From NCBI GenBank assembly GCA_963759295.1, contig CAVWYT010000012.1, positions 1 to 64,000 on the forward strand: DNA of 64,000 bases, given 5' to 3'. How positions within the stretch are numbered: position 1 is the first letter of the stretch; every line of letters starts with the position of its first letter. This document shows, in pieces, positions 54,573 through 63,566 of this stretch. The position numbers were made by a program, and so were the translations under genes. Below the pieces are notes generated by a model. It ran no database searches, had not been told where the DNA came from, and saw only the letters and a list, made by a program, of their open reading frames with translations. The stretch is from WHSW01 sp963759295 (lineage in GTDB: Bacteria > Actinomycetota > Thermoleophilia > Solirubrobacterales > 70-9).

Positions 54573-55985
54573 ATGGCAACCGAGGAAATCAGCCGCACCG
54601 CGCTCGGTGAGGCAACCGTCGCAGAGCTCGAGCAGACGCTGGCCGGCGAGCTGATCCGACCGGGCGACGAGGCCTACGACGAGGCCCGCAAGATCTGGAA
54701 CGGCGCCCACGACAAGCGTCCCGCGTTGATCGTGCGCTGCGCCGACACGGCCGATGTCGTGCGGGCGGTCGAGCTCGCTCGCAGCGAGGGCCTGCTCGTC
54801 GCGGTCCGCGGCGGCGGCCACTCGATCCCCGGCTTCTCCACCTGCGATGACGGGATCGTGATCGACCTCACACCGATGAAGGCCGTCGATGTCGATCCGG
54901 ACGCCCGCAGCGCCCGGGCGGGCGGCGGCGTCACCTGGGCGGAGTTCGATGCGGCAACCCAGGCCCACGGACTCGCCACCACCGGAGGACTCGTCTCGAC
55001 CACCGGCCTCGGCGGCTTCACGACGGGCGGCGGGGTCGGCTGGCTGATGCGTGCGCACGGGCTGGCCTGCGACAACCTGCTCTCGGCGGAGGTCGTGACG
55101 GCCGACGGTCAGGTCGTGACCGCCAGCGCCGACGAGAACACCGACCTCTACTGGGGCATCCGCGGCGGTGGCGGCAACTTCGGCATCCTGACATCGCTCG
55201 AGTACCGGCTGCATCCCGTCGGCCCGACGGTGGCCGCGGGACCGATCTTCTATCCGGGCGATCGCGCGGAGGAGGTCCTGCGCTTCTTCCGCGACTTCGC
55301 CGAGCAGGTCCCGGACCAGCTGTCGCTCCTCGCCAACGTGCTCACCGCGCCCCCCGCCCCATTCCTTCCCGAGGAGTGGCACGGCAAGCGCCTCGTCGCC
55401 CTCATCGGCTGCTACGCGGGCGACGTGGATGCGGGCCTCGAGGCGATGCAGCCGATGCGCGAGCTCGGCGATCCGGTCGCGGACCTGATCGGTGAGATGC
55501 CGTACGTGGAGATGCAGGCCCTGGTCGACGCGCTCTATCCGCGCGGCGCCCGGGCCTACTTCAAGGCGGGTTACCTGTCCGCGCTCGACGACGACGCGAT
55601 CGAGACCTTGGGGCGCTACCACCAGACGGCGGCACCCGCGGCGGAGATCCACATCCACCACTTCGGCGGCGCGGTCGCTCGGGTGAAGGACGACGCCACC
55701 GCCTACGGCGAGCGCCAGGCGCCATACGTCCTCAACATCATCGCCTTGTCGCACCAACCGGAGGGCTTCGACGAAAACGTCGAGTGGGCGCAGCGGCTCT
55801 ATGCCGACATCGAGCCCTCGCTCACCGGCGGGGCCTACATCAACTACCTCTCCGCCGAAGGTGCCGACCGCGTCCGGGCCGCCTACGGGGAGGAGAAGTT
55901 CGCCCGGCTCCAGGCTCTGAAGGACCGGTATGACCCCACGAACCTGTTCCGGCTGAACCAGAACATCCCGCCCAGCGCCGGCTGA
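54573..55985 (+). CDS. FAD-binding oxidoreductase, berberine-bridge-enzyme-like (paralogue of 40807-42213)
   Basis: The 470-residue protein has VAVRGGGHSIPGFST (FAD-linked His), GLATTGGLVSTTGLGGFTTG, YWGIRGGGGNFGILT and a BBE-type end, YDPTNLFRLNQNIPP. It is clearly paralogous to the 40807 gene by eye over the whole length. AAGGGG at 54561 is its ribosome-binding site. The direct repeats upstream suggest control by the AfsR-like regulator. Substrate unknown. Confidence 0.87.
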   Translation: MATEEISRTALGEATVAELEQTLAGELIRPGDEAYDEARKIWNGAHDKRPALIVRCADTADVVRAVELARSEGLLVAVRGGGHSIPGFSTCDDGIVIDLTPMKAVDVDPDARSARAGGGVTWAEFDAATQAHGLATTGGLVSTTGLGGFTTGGGVGWLMRAHGLACDNLLSAEVVTADGQVVTASADENTDLYWGIRGGGGNFGILTSLEYRLHPVGPTVAAGPIFYPGDRAEEVLRFFRDFAEQVPDQLSLLANVLTAPPAPFLPEEWHGKRLVALIGCYAGDVDAGLEAMQPMRELGDPVADLIGEMPYVEMQALVDALYPRGARAYFKAGYLSALDDDAIETLGRYHQTAAPAAEIHIHHFGGAVARVKDDATAYGERQAPYVLNIIALSHQPEGFDENVEWAQRLYADIEPSLTGGAYINYLSAEGADRVRAAYGEEKFARLQALKDRYDPTNLFRLNQNIPPSAG

Positions 55986-56009
55986 GCACCGGCGAGGCCC
56001 AAGCCACCT

Positions 56010-56044
56010 CCCCGGTCCGGCCGACCACGAGACCCGGGCCGGGG
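56010..56044. terminator. Bidirectional hairpin between convergent genes
   Basis: CCCCGGTCCGG and CCGGGCCGGGG form an 11-bp stem with one mismatch and a 13-base loop between the stop codons of the FAD oxidoreductase and the MFS-CNB gene. Confidence 0.5.
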
Positions 56045-56049
56045 ACTCC

Positions 56050-57741
56050 CTATTCGGTCGTTGAACTGCCGGCTTCGGAAGCCGTCCCGGCCGCCTGCAG
56101 CAGGCGAGAATCGACCAGCTCTTCGGTCAGCTGATGACTTCGCGGATATCCGGTCACCGCGGAGATGAACTGGTCGCGCTCGAGGGCGAACAGCGTCGTC
56201 GGGCTGATTGTGCGAACCGTGGCCGTGCGAGGTACGTCGCGGATCAGCGCGATCTCACCGAACGATTCTCCGCTGTAGTGGCTGTTGCAGCGAACCCCAT
56301 CCCGGAAGATCGCCACCTCGCCCGCGGCGATCATGTAGAAGCGGTCGCCTCGGTCGCCCTGCGTGATCACCTCCACCCCGTCGCCGACCTCGAGGGCCGT
56401 CATGTCATGGCAGAGGCGCTCGAGCGTCGCCACGGGGAGTGGCTGGAAGATCGCGTTGTTACGCAGCAGCGCGTAGCGGCCGTGATCCACCGAGGCCCCC
56501 GTCTCGAACGCGTGCAGCGTCTTCCAGCGCACGGCCGCGAACAGCGGCACGACCGCGGAGGCGGCCAACAGCGCCCCCCTGGTGCCGAGCAGGGCGACGA
56601 GCAGCGGGGCCACGATCGACCCGAGCGCCGCGGCCATCAGCCGCGACGTCTCCTGAAACCCGAACACCCTCGCGAGCACCTCGTCGGATGCGAGTCGCTG
56701 CAGGAAGGTCTTCCCGGCGACCTCGACGAGCGTGTAGCCGACCCCGAAGAGCGCCAGGGCGGCGTACGCGGCGCCGGCGACCGGCCAGCCGGCGATCAGG
56801 GCGCCCGCGGCGCCGATGACGAGAGCACCGCCGCCGATGCCCAGCGCGAGCTTTCCGCGGTGAAGAAGCACGGCGCACCCGGCGCCCGCGGCCAGAGCGC
56901 CGATTCCCCAGGCCGCGTTCAGATACCCGACGCTGCTCTCCTGGAGGTCGAGGAGGTCGAGCGCCGCGACCACGACGAGCACGTCGATCATGCCCTCGAA
57001 GAAGACCAGGATCGTCAGCGTGGCCACCAGCAGCCGCAGCCCGCGGTCGGCGGTGATCGCCGAGGCGCCCGAAAGCGTCTGCCGGATCACCTGCGCGGCG
57101 GGCACTGCATGGACGTAGGCGGGGCGCACGTCCGGCGTCAGCCGAAGCAGCAGCAACGCGGCGCCCGCGGCGGTTGCGGCAGCGAGTGCGAACACGATCG
57201 CGGGCCCCTCGAGGGCAAGCAGGACGCCGGCGCCGATTGCACCGGCGAGAAAGCCGCCGTTGTCCATGGCGCTGAGCGCGACGTTCGCGGCGGACAGCTC
57301 CTGCGGAGTGCGTGCCAGTTGGGGCAGCAGTGCCGACTGCACCGGTAGATAGGCGGCCGTGGCCAGCGCGAACGCGATCGCGGCGCAGAAGACGATCGCA
57401 GGCGCGCCGTCGGCTGCGGTTACCACGGCAGATGCGGCGAGTACGACCGTGGCGGCCCCGGCGCTCGCGATCAGGACCGCCCTGCGAGAGTGCGTGTCGC
57501 CGACGAGCCCGGCGAACGGCGCCGCGAGCGCTCCGGGCATGAGCCGAAGCACCGCCACCAGCCCGACCCCGGCCGCGCCGCTGATGTCGAACGCGTAGAC
57601 GGCGATCGCGATCGCGTACGACCAGGTCGCGAACGACATCGCGGCCCAGGCGAGCTGCGCGCGGCGCAGATCGGGATTCTCGAACACGGCGAGCGGCGTC
57701 TTCAGCGACGCGAGGAACCCGCCGACATCCTTGTCGAGCAC
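56050..57741 (-). CDS. MFS transporter with a C-terminal cyclic-nucleotide-binding domain
   Basis: The 563-residue protein has a 12-helix MFS domain (about 30-405; GLVGDTHSRRAVLIASAGAA as the loop 2-3 motif) and a CNB domain (about 425-545) with ITQGDRGDRFYMIAAGEVAI and the phosphate-binding cassette GEIALIRDVPRTATV, whose Glu and Arg contact the cyclic nucleotide in CRP/PKA. The start is GTG 57741. The transported substrate is unknown; cyclic nucleotide would act directly on the transporter. A CRP-type palindrome lies 28 bp upstream of the start and a nucleotide cyclase operon is divergent from it. Confidence 0.85.
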   Translation of the reverse strand: MLDKDVGGFLASLKTPLAVFENPDLRRAQLAWAAMSFATWSYAIAIAVYAFDISGAAGVGLVAVLRLMPGALAAPFAGLVGDTHSRRAVLIASAGAATVVLAASAVVTAADGAPAIVFCAAIAFALATAAYLPVQSALLPQLARTPQELSAANVALSAMDNGGFLAGAIGAGVLLALEGPAIVFALAAATAAGAALLLLRLTPDVRPAYVHAVPAAQVIRQTLSGASAITADRGLRLLVATLTILVFFEGMIDVLVVVAALDLLDLQESSVGYLNAAWGIGALAAGAGCAVLLHRGKLALGIGGGALVIGAAGALIAGWPVAGAAYAALALFGVGYTLVEVAGKTFLQRLASDEVLARVFGFQETSRLMAAALGSIVAPLLVALLGTRGALLAASAVVPLFAAVRWKTLHAFETGASVDHGRYALLRNNAIFQPLPVATLERLCHDMTALEVGDGVEVITQGDRGDRFYMIAAGEVAIFRDGVRCNSHYSGESFGEIALIRDVPRTATVRTISPTTLFALERDQFISAVTGYPRSHQLTEELVDSRLLQAAGTASEAGSSTTE

Positions 57742-57768
57742 CCGCCGACCCTATCCGAAGCCCGCAGC

Positions 57769-57782
57769 GTGAGAACGGTCAC
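57769..57782. promoter_or_regulatory. CRP-type palindrome GTGA-N6-TCAC
   Basis: GTGA (57769-57772), six bases GAACGG, and TCAC (57779-57782) form a perfect half-site pair, flanked by C and AC as in the actinobacterial Crp consensus. It lies in the divergent region between the MFS-CNB gene (starts 57741) and the secreted-protein/CHASE2-cyclase pair (starts 58030). A possible -10 (TAGACT, 57821) for the rightward promoter would place the site about 57 bases upstream of its start, a usual activator distance. Function inferred. Confidence 0.5.
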
Positions 57783-58029
57783 ACGCCCGAGCGAATCTGG
57801 TTAACCCCCGTCAATCACGCTAGACTCGCCTGGCTTTCCTATTGGGGCTTCCACCACTGCCGCCCTATTGAGCCGATTGTTCCACGGACGGAAGCACGAA
57901 CCGGCCTCGCTACGCCGGACCATGCGCCTAGAAAGGAATCAGGATGACCCCGAACTCGCCCGCCGTCGCCGCGGCGCCTACCGCGCCGCCGGTGCGCTTT
58001 GCGAGGCCGAGCTCCGCAGGGGGGCGCCG

Positions 58030-59224
58030 GTGAAGCGGGTCCTCACCCTCGCAGGTTGCGCGGCCGCGCTGCTAGGCCTCCCATCAACTGCGGCAAGCGC
58101 CACGACCGACGGGACCTGGTCCTACGAGCCGGCTCCGAGCGCCACCGCGCCGGACGTCGTCTTCGCGTCGTATCAGTCCGGGTTCCCGGCCTCCTCGTCG
58201 GCGAGATTCACTCCCGACCCCCCGCTCACGTGGAGCGGCCTGACCGAGCTGAGCGCGATCTACGACCTGACGGTCGGGGATTGCTACGGCGGCTCGTTGC
58301 GCTGGTCAGTGAACTTCGACGTCAACGGCACGCCGACGAACCCGAGCGACGACCCGTCCATCTTCGTCTACTACGGGACCCCGCCGCAGTTCGGCACCGG
58401 AGGGGTCGGCGGTTGCGACGATTCATCGACTCCTCCAAATCCCCAGAGCGGCGTCAACCTGCTCGCGCTCGGCGACCGACGCTTCGACACCCGGCAGCTG
58501 AATGGCGACTCCGCCTTCCACACATACGAGGAGACCCGTGACGCTCGTCGGCGCCACCCCGATCACCGCCGCCTCACTGGTCTTGGACTCGGGCCGGCTT
58601 GGTGACCAGGTCGGCGAGCTGACCAGCGCCACGGTGAACGAGAACGCGTTCAGCCCGGCGCCGTTCACCCCAGCGTCGCTGCCGCCTCCGGTGCTGCACG
58701 AGAGCGCGAACCTCTACCCGCAAACCGGCGAGGTGCTGGTCAAGCAAGTGGGCGCCGAAGGGTTTCAGCCGCTGACCGAGCCCGAGCAGGTTTCGCTGGG
58801 CGCCGTCATCGACGCAAGCGGCGGTCACGTCGACGTCGCCACGGCCCGAAACGAGTCCGGCGTCGTGCAGAGCGCCGAGTTCTGGGCGGGGGTGTTCAAG
58901 GTGACGCAGACGAACGGCGAGAAGGTGCTCACCGACCTGAAGCTGGTCGGCTCCGGCTCGGCGAGCGGACGTCCGGGCCAGGCTCTGAAGCGGCGGGGCC
59001 GCAATCGTCTCTGGGGCCGGGGGCACTGCAAGTGCCGCTCGGGGGGCCGTCACAGCGCGGGGACCGCTCGCGGGACCTGGTGGCTGACCGAGGAGTTGCC
59101 GAAGGGGACCCTGACCAAGGTCAAGAGGGGCAGCGTCAAGGTGCGGGACTTCGGGACGCACAAGAACGTGGTGGTGAAGGCGGGCCAGAGGTACCTGGCG
59201 CGTGCCAACCCACGGTCGCGCTGA
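58030..59224 (+). pseudogene. Secreted protein with a FecR-like C-terminal module, probably one gene with a frameshift
   Basis: GTG 58030 starts a signal peptide (VKRVLTLAGCAAALLGLPST) and about 170 residues of exported, Cys-containing sequence (TVGDCYGGSLRWSVNFDVNG) that end in a short unrelated tail at 58605. From about 58538 the adjacent frame reads TLVGATPITAASLVLDSGRL, HESANLYPQTGEVLVKQVGA and, near the end, GTWWLTEELPKGTLTKVKRG and VKVRDFGTHKNVVVKAGQRY, a FecR-like barrel. A frameshift near 58540 joins the two. Alternatively a second gene starts at GTG 58538 after GAGGAG. The FecR-like end overlaps the cyclase gene, suggesting a signalling pair. Confidence 0.55.
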
Positions 59225-61058
59225 GCGGCGCGGGCGGCTGAGCGCCGTCCGCCTGTCGCGCATCCGCGGGCGGCTTCGTTGGCAGCTCGCGGCCGTCGCG
59301 GTGATCTCGGCGGCGCTCGGGATCACCGCCTGGGCGCTCGACGCCTTCGACGGGCAGGAGCTCAACACGATCGACACCCGGTTCGCGATCCGCGGCGCGG
59401 AGCCGGCGCCTGACGACATCGTCGTCGTCGGGATCAACGCGTCGACGCTTCGCCATCCGGGGCTGAGCAGGTGGCCGATCTCGCGCCAGTTCCACGCCGA
59501 CGCGATCGACGCGCTGAGCCGAGACGGCGCCGCGGTGATCGCCTACGACATCCAGTTCACCGAGCCGAGCGGTGACCCGGCGGCCGACAACGCCCTGATC
59601 AGGGCGGTTGGCCGCGCCGGCGGCGTCGTCCTCTCGACGACCGAGGTTGGGCCGAACGGATCGACCAACGTCTTCGGCGGCGACCGGGTCGTGCGCTCCC
59701 TCGGTGCGGAGGCCGCGAGCACGGTGCTGCCGGGCGAGTCCGACGGGGTGATCCGCAAGGTCCCCTACGAGGATCGGGGCCTGGCGAGCTTCGCCGCCGC
59801 AACGGTGGCGCAGTGGCGCGGGCGGCCCGTCGACGCGAGCTCGTTCGAGCAGGGATCCGCCTGGATCGACTTCCGCGGCCCGCCCGGGACGATCGAGTCG
59901 ATTCCCTTCTGGCGGGTCGCGACCGGCCGGTTCGCCCCGGGGACCTTCCGCGACAAGGTGGTCGTCGTCGGTACCACGGCGCCGTCGCTTCAGGACCTGC
60001 ACTCGACCTCGGTCACGGGCGATGCGCTGATGTCGGGACCCGAGATCCAGGCGAACGCGATCTCGAGCATCGATCGCGGCAACCCGCTCTCGAGCTCACC
60101 CGACGCGCTGACGATCGCGCTCATCATCCTGCTCGCGGCGCTGCCGGCGATCGCCAGTGCCCTCACATCTCCCGCGCGCGGGATGCTGATCGCGCTGGCT
60201 GTGGCGCTCGTCTATCTCGTCGCGCTCCAGCTCGCCTTCGGCGTGGGCCTGATCCTGCCCGCGGTCTATCCGCTCGGGACGCTCGCCGTCGCGACGACGG
60301 GCGCCCTGGCGGTGCAGTACCTCGCGACCGCCTTCGAGCGCCGGCGCGTGCACGACCTCTTTGCCCGCTTCGTCCCGGAACGGGTCGTCGACCAGGTGCT
60401 CGCGCGGACCGATGACGACCTGCGGCTCGGCGGCGTCCGGATCGAGGGGACGATCCTGTTCAGCGACATCCGCGGCTTCACGAGCTTCTCGGAGAGCCAA
60501 CCCGCCGAGCAAGTGATCGAGATCCTCAACCGCTACCTGTCCGCGATGAGCGATGCGATCCTCGACCAGGGGGGCACGATCACGACCTACATCGGCGACG
60601 GGATCATGGCGCTGTTCGGAGCGCCCCTGCCCGAGCCCGATCACGCCGACCGCGCCGTGGCCGCCGCGCGGGAGATGCTCGAGGAGAAGCTCCCCTCCTT
60701 CAACGCCTGGCTGCGCGAGCAGGGTCTGGAGGAGTTCAGCATGGGGATCGGCCTCAACACCGGTCCGGTGATGGCCGGCAACGTCGGCTCGGACCGGCGG
60801 CTCGAGTACACGGCGATCGGCGACACCGTCAACACCGCCTCCCGGCTCGAGTCGATGACCAAAGATTCCGGCCATCAGGTCTTCATCGCCGACTCGACGC
60901 GTGAGGCGCTGCGCGAGCCCGATGTGCCGCTCGTCTTCGTCGACGAGGTCCCCGTGCGCGGCAGGCGCGCCACGGTCAGGGTCTGGTCACTGCCCCAGGC
61001 CGATGAGGACGGCGGTGCCCGCTCGGCCTCTCAAACCCGATTGCGGGAGCTGATGTAG
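59202..61058 (+). CDS. CHASE2-domain adenylate/guanylate cyclase
   Basis: The 618-residue protein has an N-terminal membrane helix (about 28-46), an extracellular CHASE2 sensor (about 50-300: IDTRFAIRGAEPAPDDIVVV; DGAAVIAYDIQFTEPSGDPA), three membrane helices (about 307-385) and a class III cyclase domain (about 415-590) with GTILFSDIRGFTSFSE and YIGDGIMALFGAP (two metal-binding Asp) and YTAIGDTVNTASRLES. It makes cAMP or cGMP in response to an extracytoplasmic cue; residues alone do not settle which. GTG 59202 overlaps the preceding secreted-protein gene by 23 bp; a later alternative start cannot be excluded. Confidence 0.9.
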   Translation: MPTHGRAERRGRLSAVRLSRIRGRLRWQLAAVAVISAALGITAWALDAFDGQELNTIDTRFAIRGAEPAPDDIVVVGINASTLRHPGLSRWPISRQFHADAIDALSRDGAAVIAYDIQFTEPSGDPAADNALIRAVGRAGGVVLSTTEVGPNGSTNVFGGDRVVRSLGAEAASTVLPGESDGVIRKVPYEDRGLASFAAATVAQWRGRPVDASSFEQGSAWIDFRGPPGTIESIPFWRVATGRFAPGTFRDKVVVVGTTAPSLQDLHSTSVTGDALMSGPEIQANAISSIDRGNPLSSSPDALTIALIILLAALPAIASALTSPARGMLIALAVALVYLVALQLAFGVGLILPAVYPLGTLAVATTGALAVQYLATAFERRRVHDLFARFVPERVVDQVLARTDDDLRLGGVRIEGTILFSDIRGFTSFSESQPAEQVIEILNRYLSAMSDAILDQGGTITTYIGDGIMALFGAPLPEPDHADRAVAAAREMLEEKLPSFNAWLREQGLEEFSMGIGLNTGPVMAGNVGSDRRLEYTAIGDTVNTASRLESMTKDSGHQVFIADSTREALREPDVPLVFVDEVPVRGRRATVRVWSLPQADEDGGARSASQTRLRELM

Positions 61059-61076
61059 CCGCTAGGGCTTGACTCA

Positions 61077-61352
61077 ATGACGCTACACGGCGACGGCGAT
61101 TGGGTTGGAGTCCGCGAGCTTCACGACCGGCTGAGCGAGTACCTCGACCGCGTCGAGCGCGGATCCGACGTCGTCGTCACCCGGCGAGGTCGGCCGATCG
61201 CCCGCCTGTCCTCGGTCAAAGGCGGTGACGCGCTCGAGGAGCTCGTCCGACGCGGGCTGGTAACGCCACCGGCAGCACCCCGGCGGGCGAAGCGACCGCG
61301 GGTGAAGGCGCGAGGCTCGGTCTCCGAGCTCGTCGTCGAGCAACGGCGCTGA
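61077..61352 (+). CDS. Phd/YefM-family antitoxin, without an adjacent toxin
   Basis: The 91-residue protein has the Phd/YefM DNA-binding start (VGVRELHDRLSEYLDRVERG SDVVVTRRGRPIARL) and a basic C-terminal arm (AAPRRAKRPRVKARG). Such antitoxins repress their own operon and neutralise a RelE- or PIN-type toxin, normally encoded directly downstream. Here the next gene is a DUF427 protein, so this is an orphan or its toxin has been lost. Confidence 0.8.
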   Translation: MTLHGDGDWVGVRELHDRLSEYLDRVERGSDVVVTRRGRPIARLSSVKGGDALEELVRRGLVTPPAAPRRAKRPRVKARGSVSELVVEQRR

Positions 61353-61370
61353 ATGCAAGGATCTGAGAGC

Positions 61371-61856
61371 ATGGCTGCGGAGAACGGGCGCCCCTTCGAG
61401 TCGGTCTGGGACTACCCGCGCCCGCCGCGGATCGAGCCGCTGAACCGGCGGGTGCGTATCGAGCTCGGGGGCGAGGTGATCGCGGAGTCCGACCGCGCGG
61501 TGCGCGTTCTGGAGACGGCCGGCGCGCCGACCGTCTATCTGCCGCGCGAGGACGTGCGGACCGACAGGCTGCGTCCGGCGAAGGGAACGACCGAATGCGA
61601 GTGGAAGGGCACCGCGTCCTACTTCGACGCGATCGTCGGGCAGAAGGTCCGCCCGCGCGCGGCCTGGAGCTATCCGAAGCCGAAGCCGGCCTTCGAGGCG
61701 CTGCGCGACTGGATCGCCTTCTATGCGGGCCGGGTGGACGCCGCCTATCTCGACGACGAGCGCGTCGAGCCGCAGCCCGGCGGCTTCTACGGCGGCTGGG
61801 TCACCGCCGAGATCCAGGGCCCGATCAAGGGCGAGCCGGGCAGCGAGGCCTGGTAG
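61371..61856 (+). CDS. DUF427 domain-containing protein
   Basis: ATG 61371 (MAAENGRPFESVWDYPRPPR) has AAGGA upstream and was preferred over ATG 61353. The 161-residue protein has RIELGGEVIAESDRAVRVLE, YLPREDVRTDRLRPAKGTTE, CEWKGTASYFDAIVG and AFYAGRVDAAYLDDERVEPQ, the DUF427 signature. The fold is a small beta barrel; function is unknown. It follows the antitoxin by 18 bp. Confidence 0.88.
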   Translation: MAAENGRPFESVWDYPRPPRIEPLNRRVRIELGGEVIAESDRAVRVLETAGAPTVYLPREDVRTDRLRPAKGTTECEWKGTASYFDAIVGQKVRPRAAWSYPKPKPAFEALRDWIAFYAGRVDAAYLDDERVEPQPGGFYGGWVTAEIQGPIKGEPGSEAW

Positions 61857-61884
61857 GCGCGCCGACCAGTCTGAGCTGCGCCCC

Positions 61885-62076
61885 CTATTTCGAGACTCGA
61901 CCGGAGACCCGGGCCGGAGCGCGCCGACGACGGAGTTCGCCACCCGGTCTCCGCCACGAATCGAGCAACAGTCGTATGTAGACCACGGCGGCGCCGAGGC
62001 CAAGCGCGCCGGGCAGAAGGGCCTCCTCGAACGGAATGCCGAGCAGGTGGGCGACTGGCGGCTCGACGGGCACCAC
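61885..62076 (-). CDS. Small membrane protein coupled to the selenium-binding protein gene
   Basis: From GTG 62076 (or TTG 62091) a 63-residue frame reads VVPVEPPVAHLLGIPFEEAL, one membrane helix (LPGALGLGAAVVYIRLLLDS) and an Arg-rich tail. The GTG overlaps the TAG stop of the upstream gene, so translation would be coupled. It has no recognised family and could be spurious; the hydrophobic helix plus positive tail is the main support. Confidence 0.45.
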   Translation of the reverse strand: MVPVEPPVAHLLGIPFEEALLPGALGLGAAVVYIRLLLDSWRRPGGELRRRRAPARVSGRVSK

Positions 62077-63479
62077 TAGTCGACGAAGCAATACGAGTCG
62101 CTCGACGCGTCCCCGGCCTGGAGGCGGGTCTGGTGCACCCGCAGGCCGCGGAAGTCGTCGCCGTGCGGGAAGAAGCGCTGGTCGAGGCTCATGCCGCCGG
62201 ACTCGATGTCGGCATCGAAGCGGGCCATCCAGGCGCCCACGCCGTCCGGATAGAAGATCTCATCCCAGGACGCGTAGAGCGAATTGGTCGCGTACACCCG
62301 CCGCCCGTCGCGGCTGACCTCGATCATCTGAGGCGCGCCCCGCAGCTCCAGCTCGGGGGCCGCCGGATGGCGCGTGCGGCCGACGATGCCACCCAGGCGC
62401 ACCGATCCCGTCTCCTTGGGGTTATGCGGGTCGCTGACGTCGTACTGCTTCAGCTCTCCGGTCCCCCAGCACGACACGTAGAGCCAGCGATCGTCGACCG
62501 ACAGGTCGATGTCGGTGACCAGCGGTGGAACCGCGCCGAAGGGCTGCAGGGCGGGCGGCAGCTGGTCGGCCTCGGCCGGCTCGGCGGGGATCGTGATCGC
62601 CTTCTTCGCCGTCCAGCGGTCGTCGTCGCGATACCACAGCCACACGGACGCGGACAGGTCCTCGACGCTGATCACCACGCAGACGAAGCCCCAGGTCTTG
62701 CGGGGGTCGTGAGCGGGCCTCACCTCGAGCACCATCTGCTGCTCGTCGCCCAGGTCGACGCGCTGGATCAGCTTCCCCTCGGAAAGGCTCCAGAAGTCGA
62801 GATGGTGCCCGAACCGCTTCCCGAGGAGGTCTTCGGGGTTGAGGCCGTCCTCGATCATCGCCGGCGTCGCCCACTCGGAGGTCACTGCCACGTCGTCGTT
62901 CAGGTGCCACCAGAGGTCGTAGGCGAAGTACTGCTCGCCACGGTCGGTCTCCCAGGCGCCGGTGACCTCGAAGGTATCGTGGTCGATCAGCGCCACCCCG
63001 CCCGGTCCGTCGTCGCCGTTGGCGGCGCCGAGGTTGGACATGAAGATGCCGCCCGGTCCACAGTGCACGGTGTGGGGTCGCGAGTAGCCGGCCTTGGCGG
63101 CGAGCTCCTCGGGCTCGATCGTGCGCACGACCCGCGGCTGCCGTGGGTCCGGCCCTGTGTCGAGCACGTGGGTGCGCGAGGATCGCAGGCCCGGCACGAT
63201 CAGATAGCGACGCTCGAGCGCGCCATCGTGACCCTCGTGGCAGAGCGCGCTGGAGCAGGCGTTCCAGCCGAAGTGATGCAGCTCGTTGCCCGCTGTCAGC
63301 TCCGTCCACCCGACCACCTGTCCGTAGCTGGACGATTCCGCGTCGCAATCGACCACCGTCATTGCGTCGCGTTGCTCGCGGGCCGGGTCGAACGCCGCGA
63401 CGTAGGCGAGGCTTTCCGGCGGCGCCGCCATGGCGGCCTCCGGCGAGCGATAGAACGTGGGATCCGTGGTCTCGGGCAT
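62076..63479 (-). CDS. Selenium-binding protein family (SBP56) / methanethiol oxidase
   Basis: The 467-residue protein has the SBP56 signatures: HHFGWNACSSALCHEGHDGA, RYLIVPGLRSSRTHVLDTGP, PHTVHCGPGGIFMSNLGAAN, VTSEWATPAMIEDGLNPEDL, DFWSLSEGKLIQRVDLG and WLYVSCWGTGELKQYDVSDP, and ends with RLQAGDASSDSYCFVD. In bacteria such as Hyphomicrobium this family is the copper-dependent, usually periplasmic, methanethiol oxidase, forming formaldehyde, H2S and H2O2. No signal peptide is evident here, so a cytoplasmic role is possible. ATG 63479 was used. Confidence 0.9.
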   Translation of the reverse strand: MPETTDPTFYRSPEAAMAAPPESLAYVAAFDPAREQRDAMTVVDCDAESSSYGQVVGWTELTAGNELHHFGWNACSSALCHEGHDGALERRYLIVPGLRSSRTHVLDTGPDPRQPRVVRTIEPEELAAKAGYSRPHTVHCGPGGIFMSNLGAANGDDGPGGVALIDHDTFEVTGAWETDRGEQYFAYDLWWHLNDDVAVTSEWATPAMIEDGLNPEDLLGKRFGHHLDFWSLSEGKLIQRVDLGDEQQMVLEVRPAHDPRKTWGFVCVVISVEDLSASVWLWYRDDDRWTAKKAITIPAEPAEADQLPPALQPFGAVPPLVTDIDLSVDDRWLYVSCWGTGELKQYDVSDPHNPKETGSVRLGGIVGRTRHPAAPELELRGAPQMIEVSRDGRRVYATNSLYASWDEIFYPDGVGAWMARFDADIESGGMSLDQRFFPHGDDFRGLRVHQTRLQAGDASSDSYCFVD

Positions 63480-63566
63480 CGAAGCTCCCCTCGCCGCATT
63501 TGAGTGTGAGCTCCGACCGTATCCCAGGCGGGCGCCGATGGCAACCGACGCGGAATACGCGCATCC

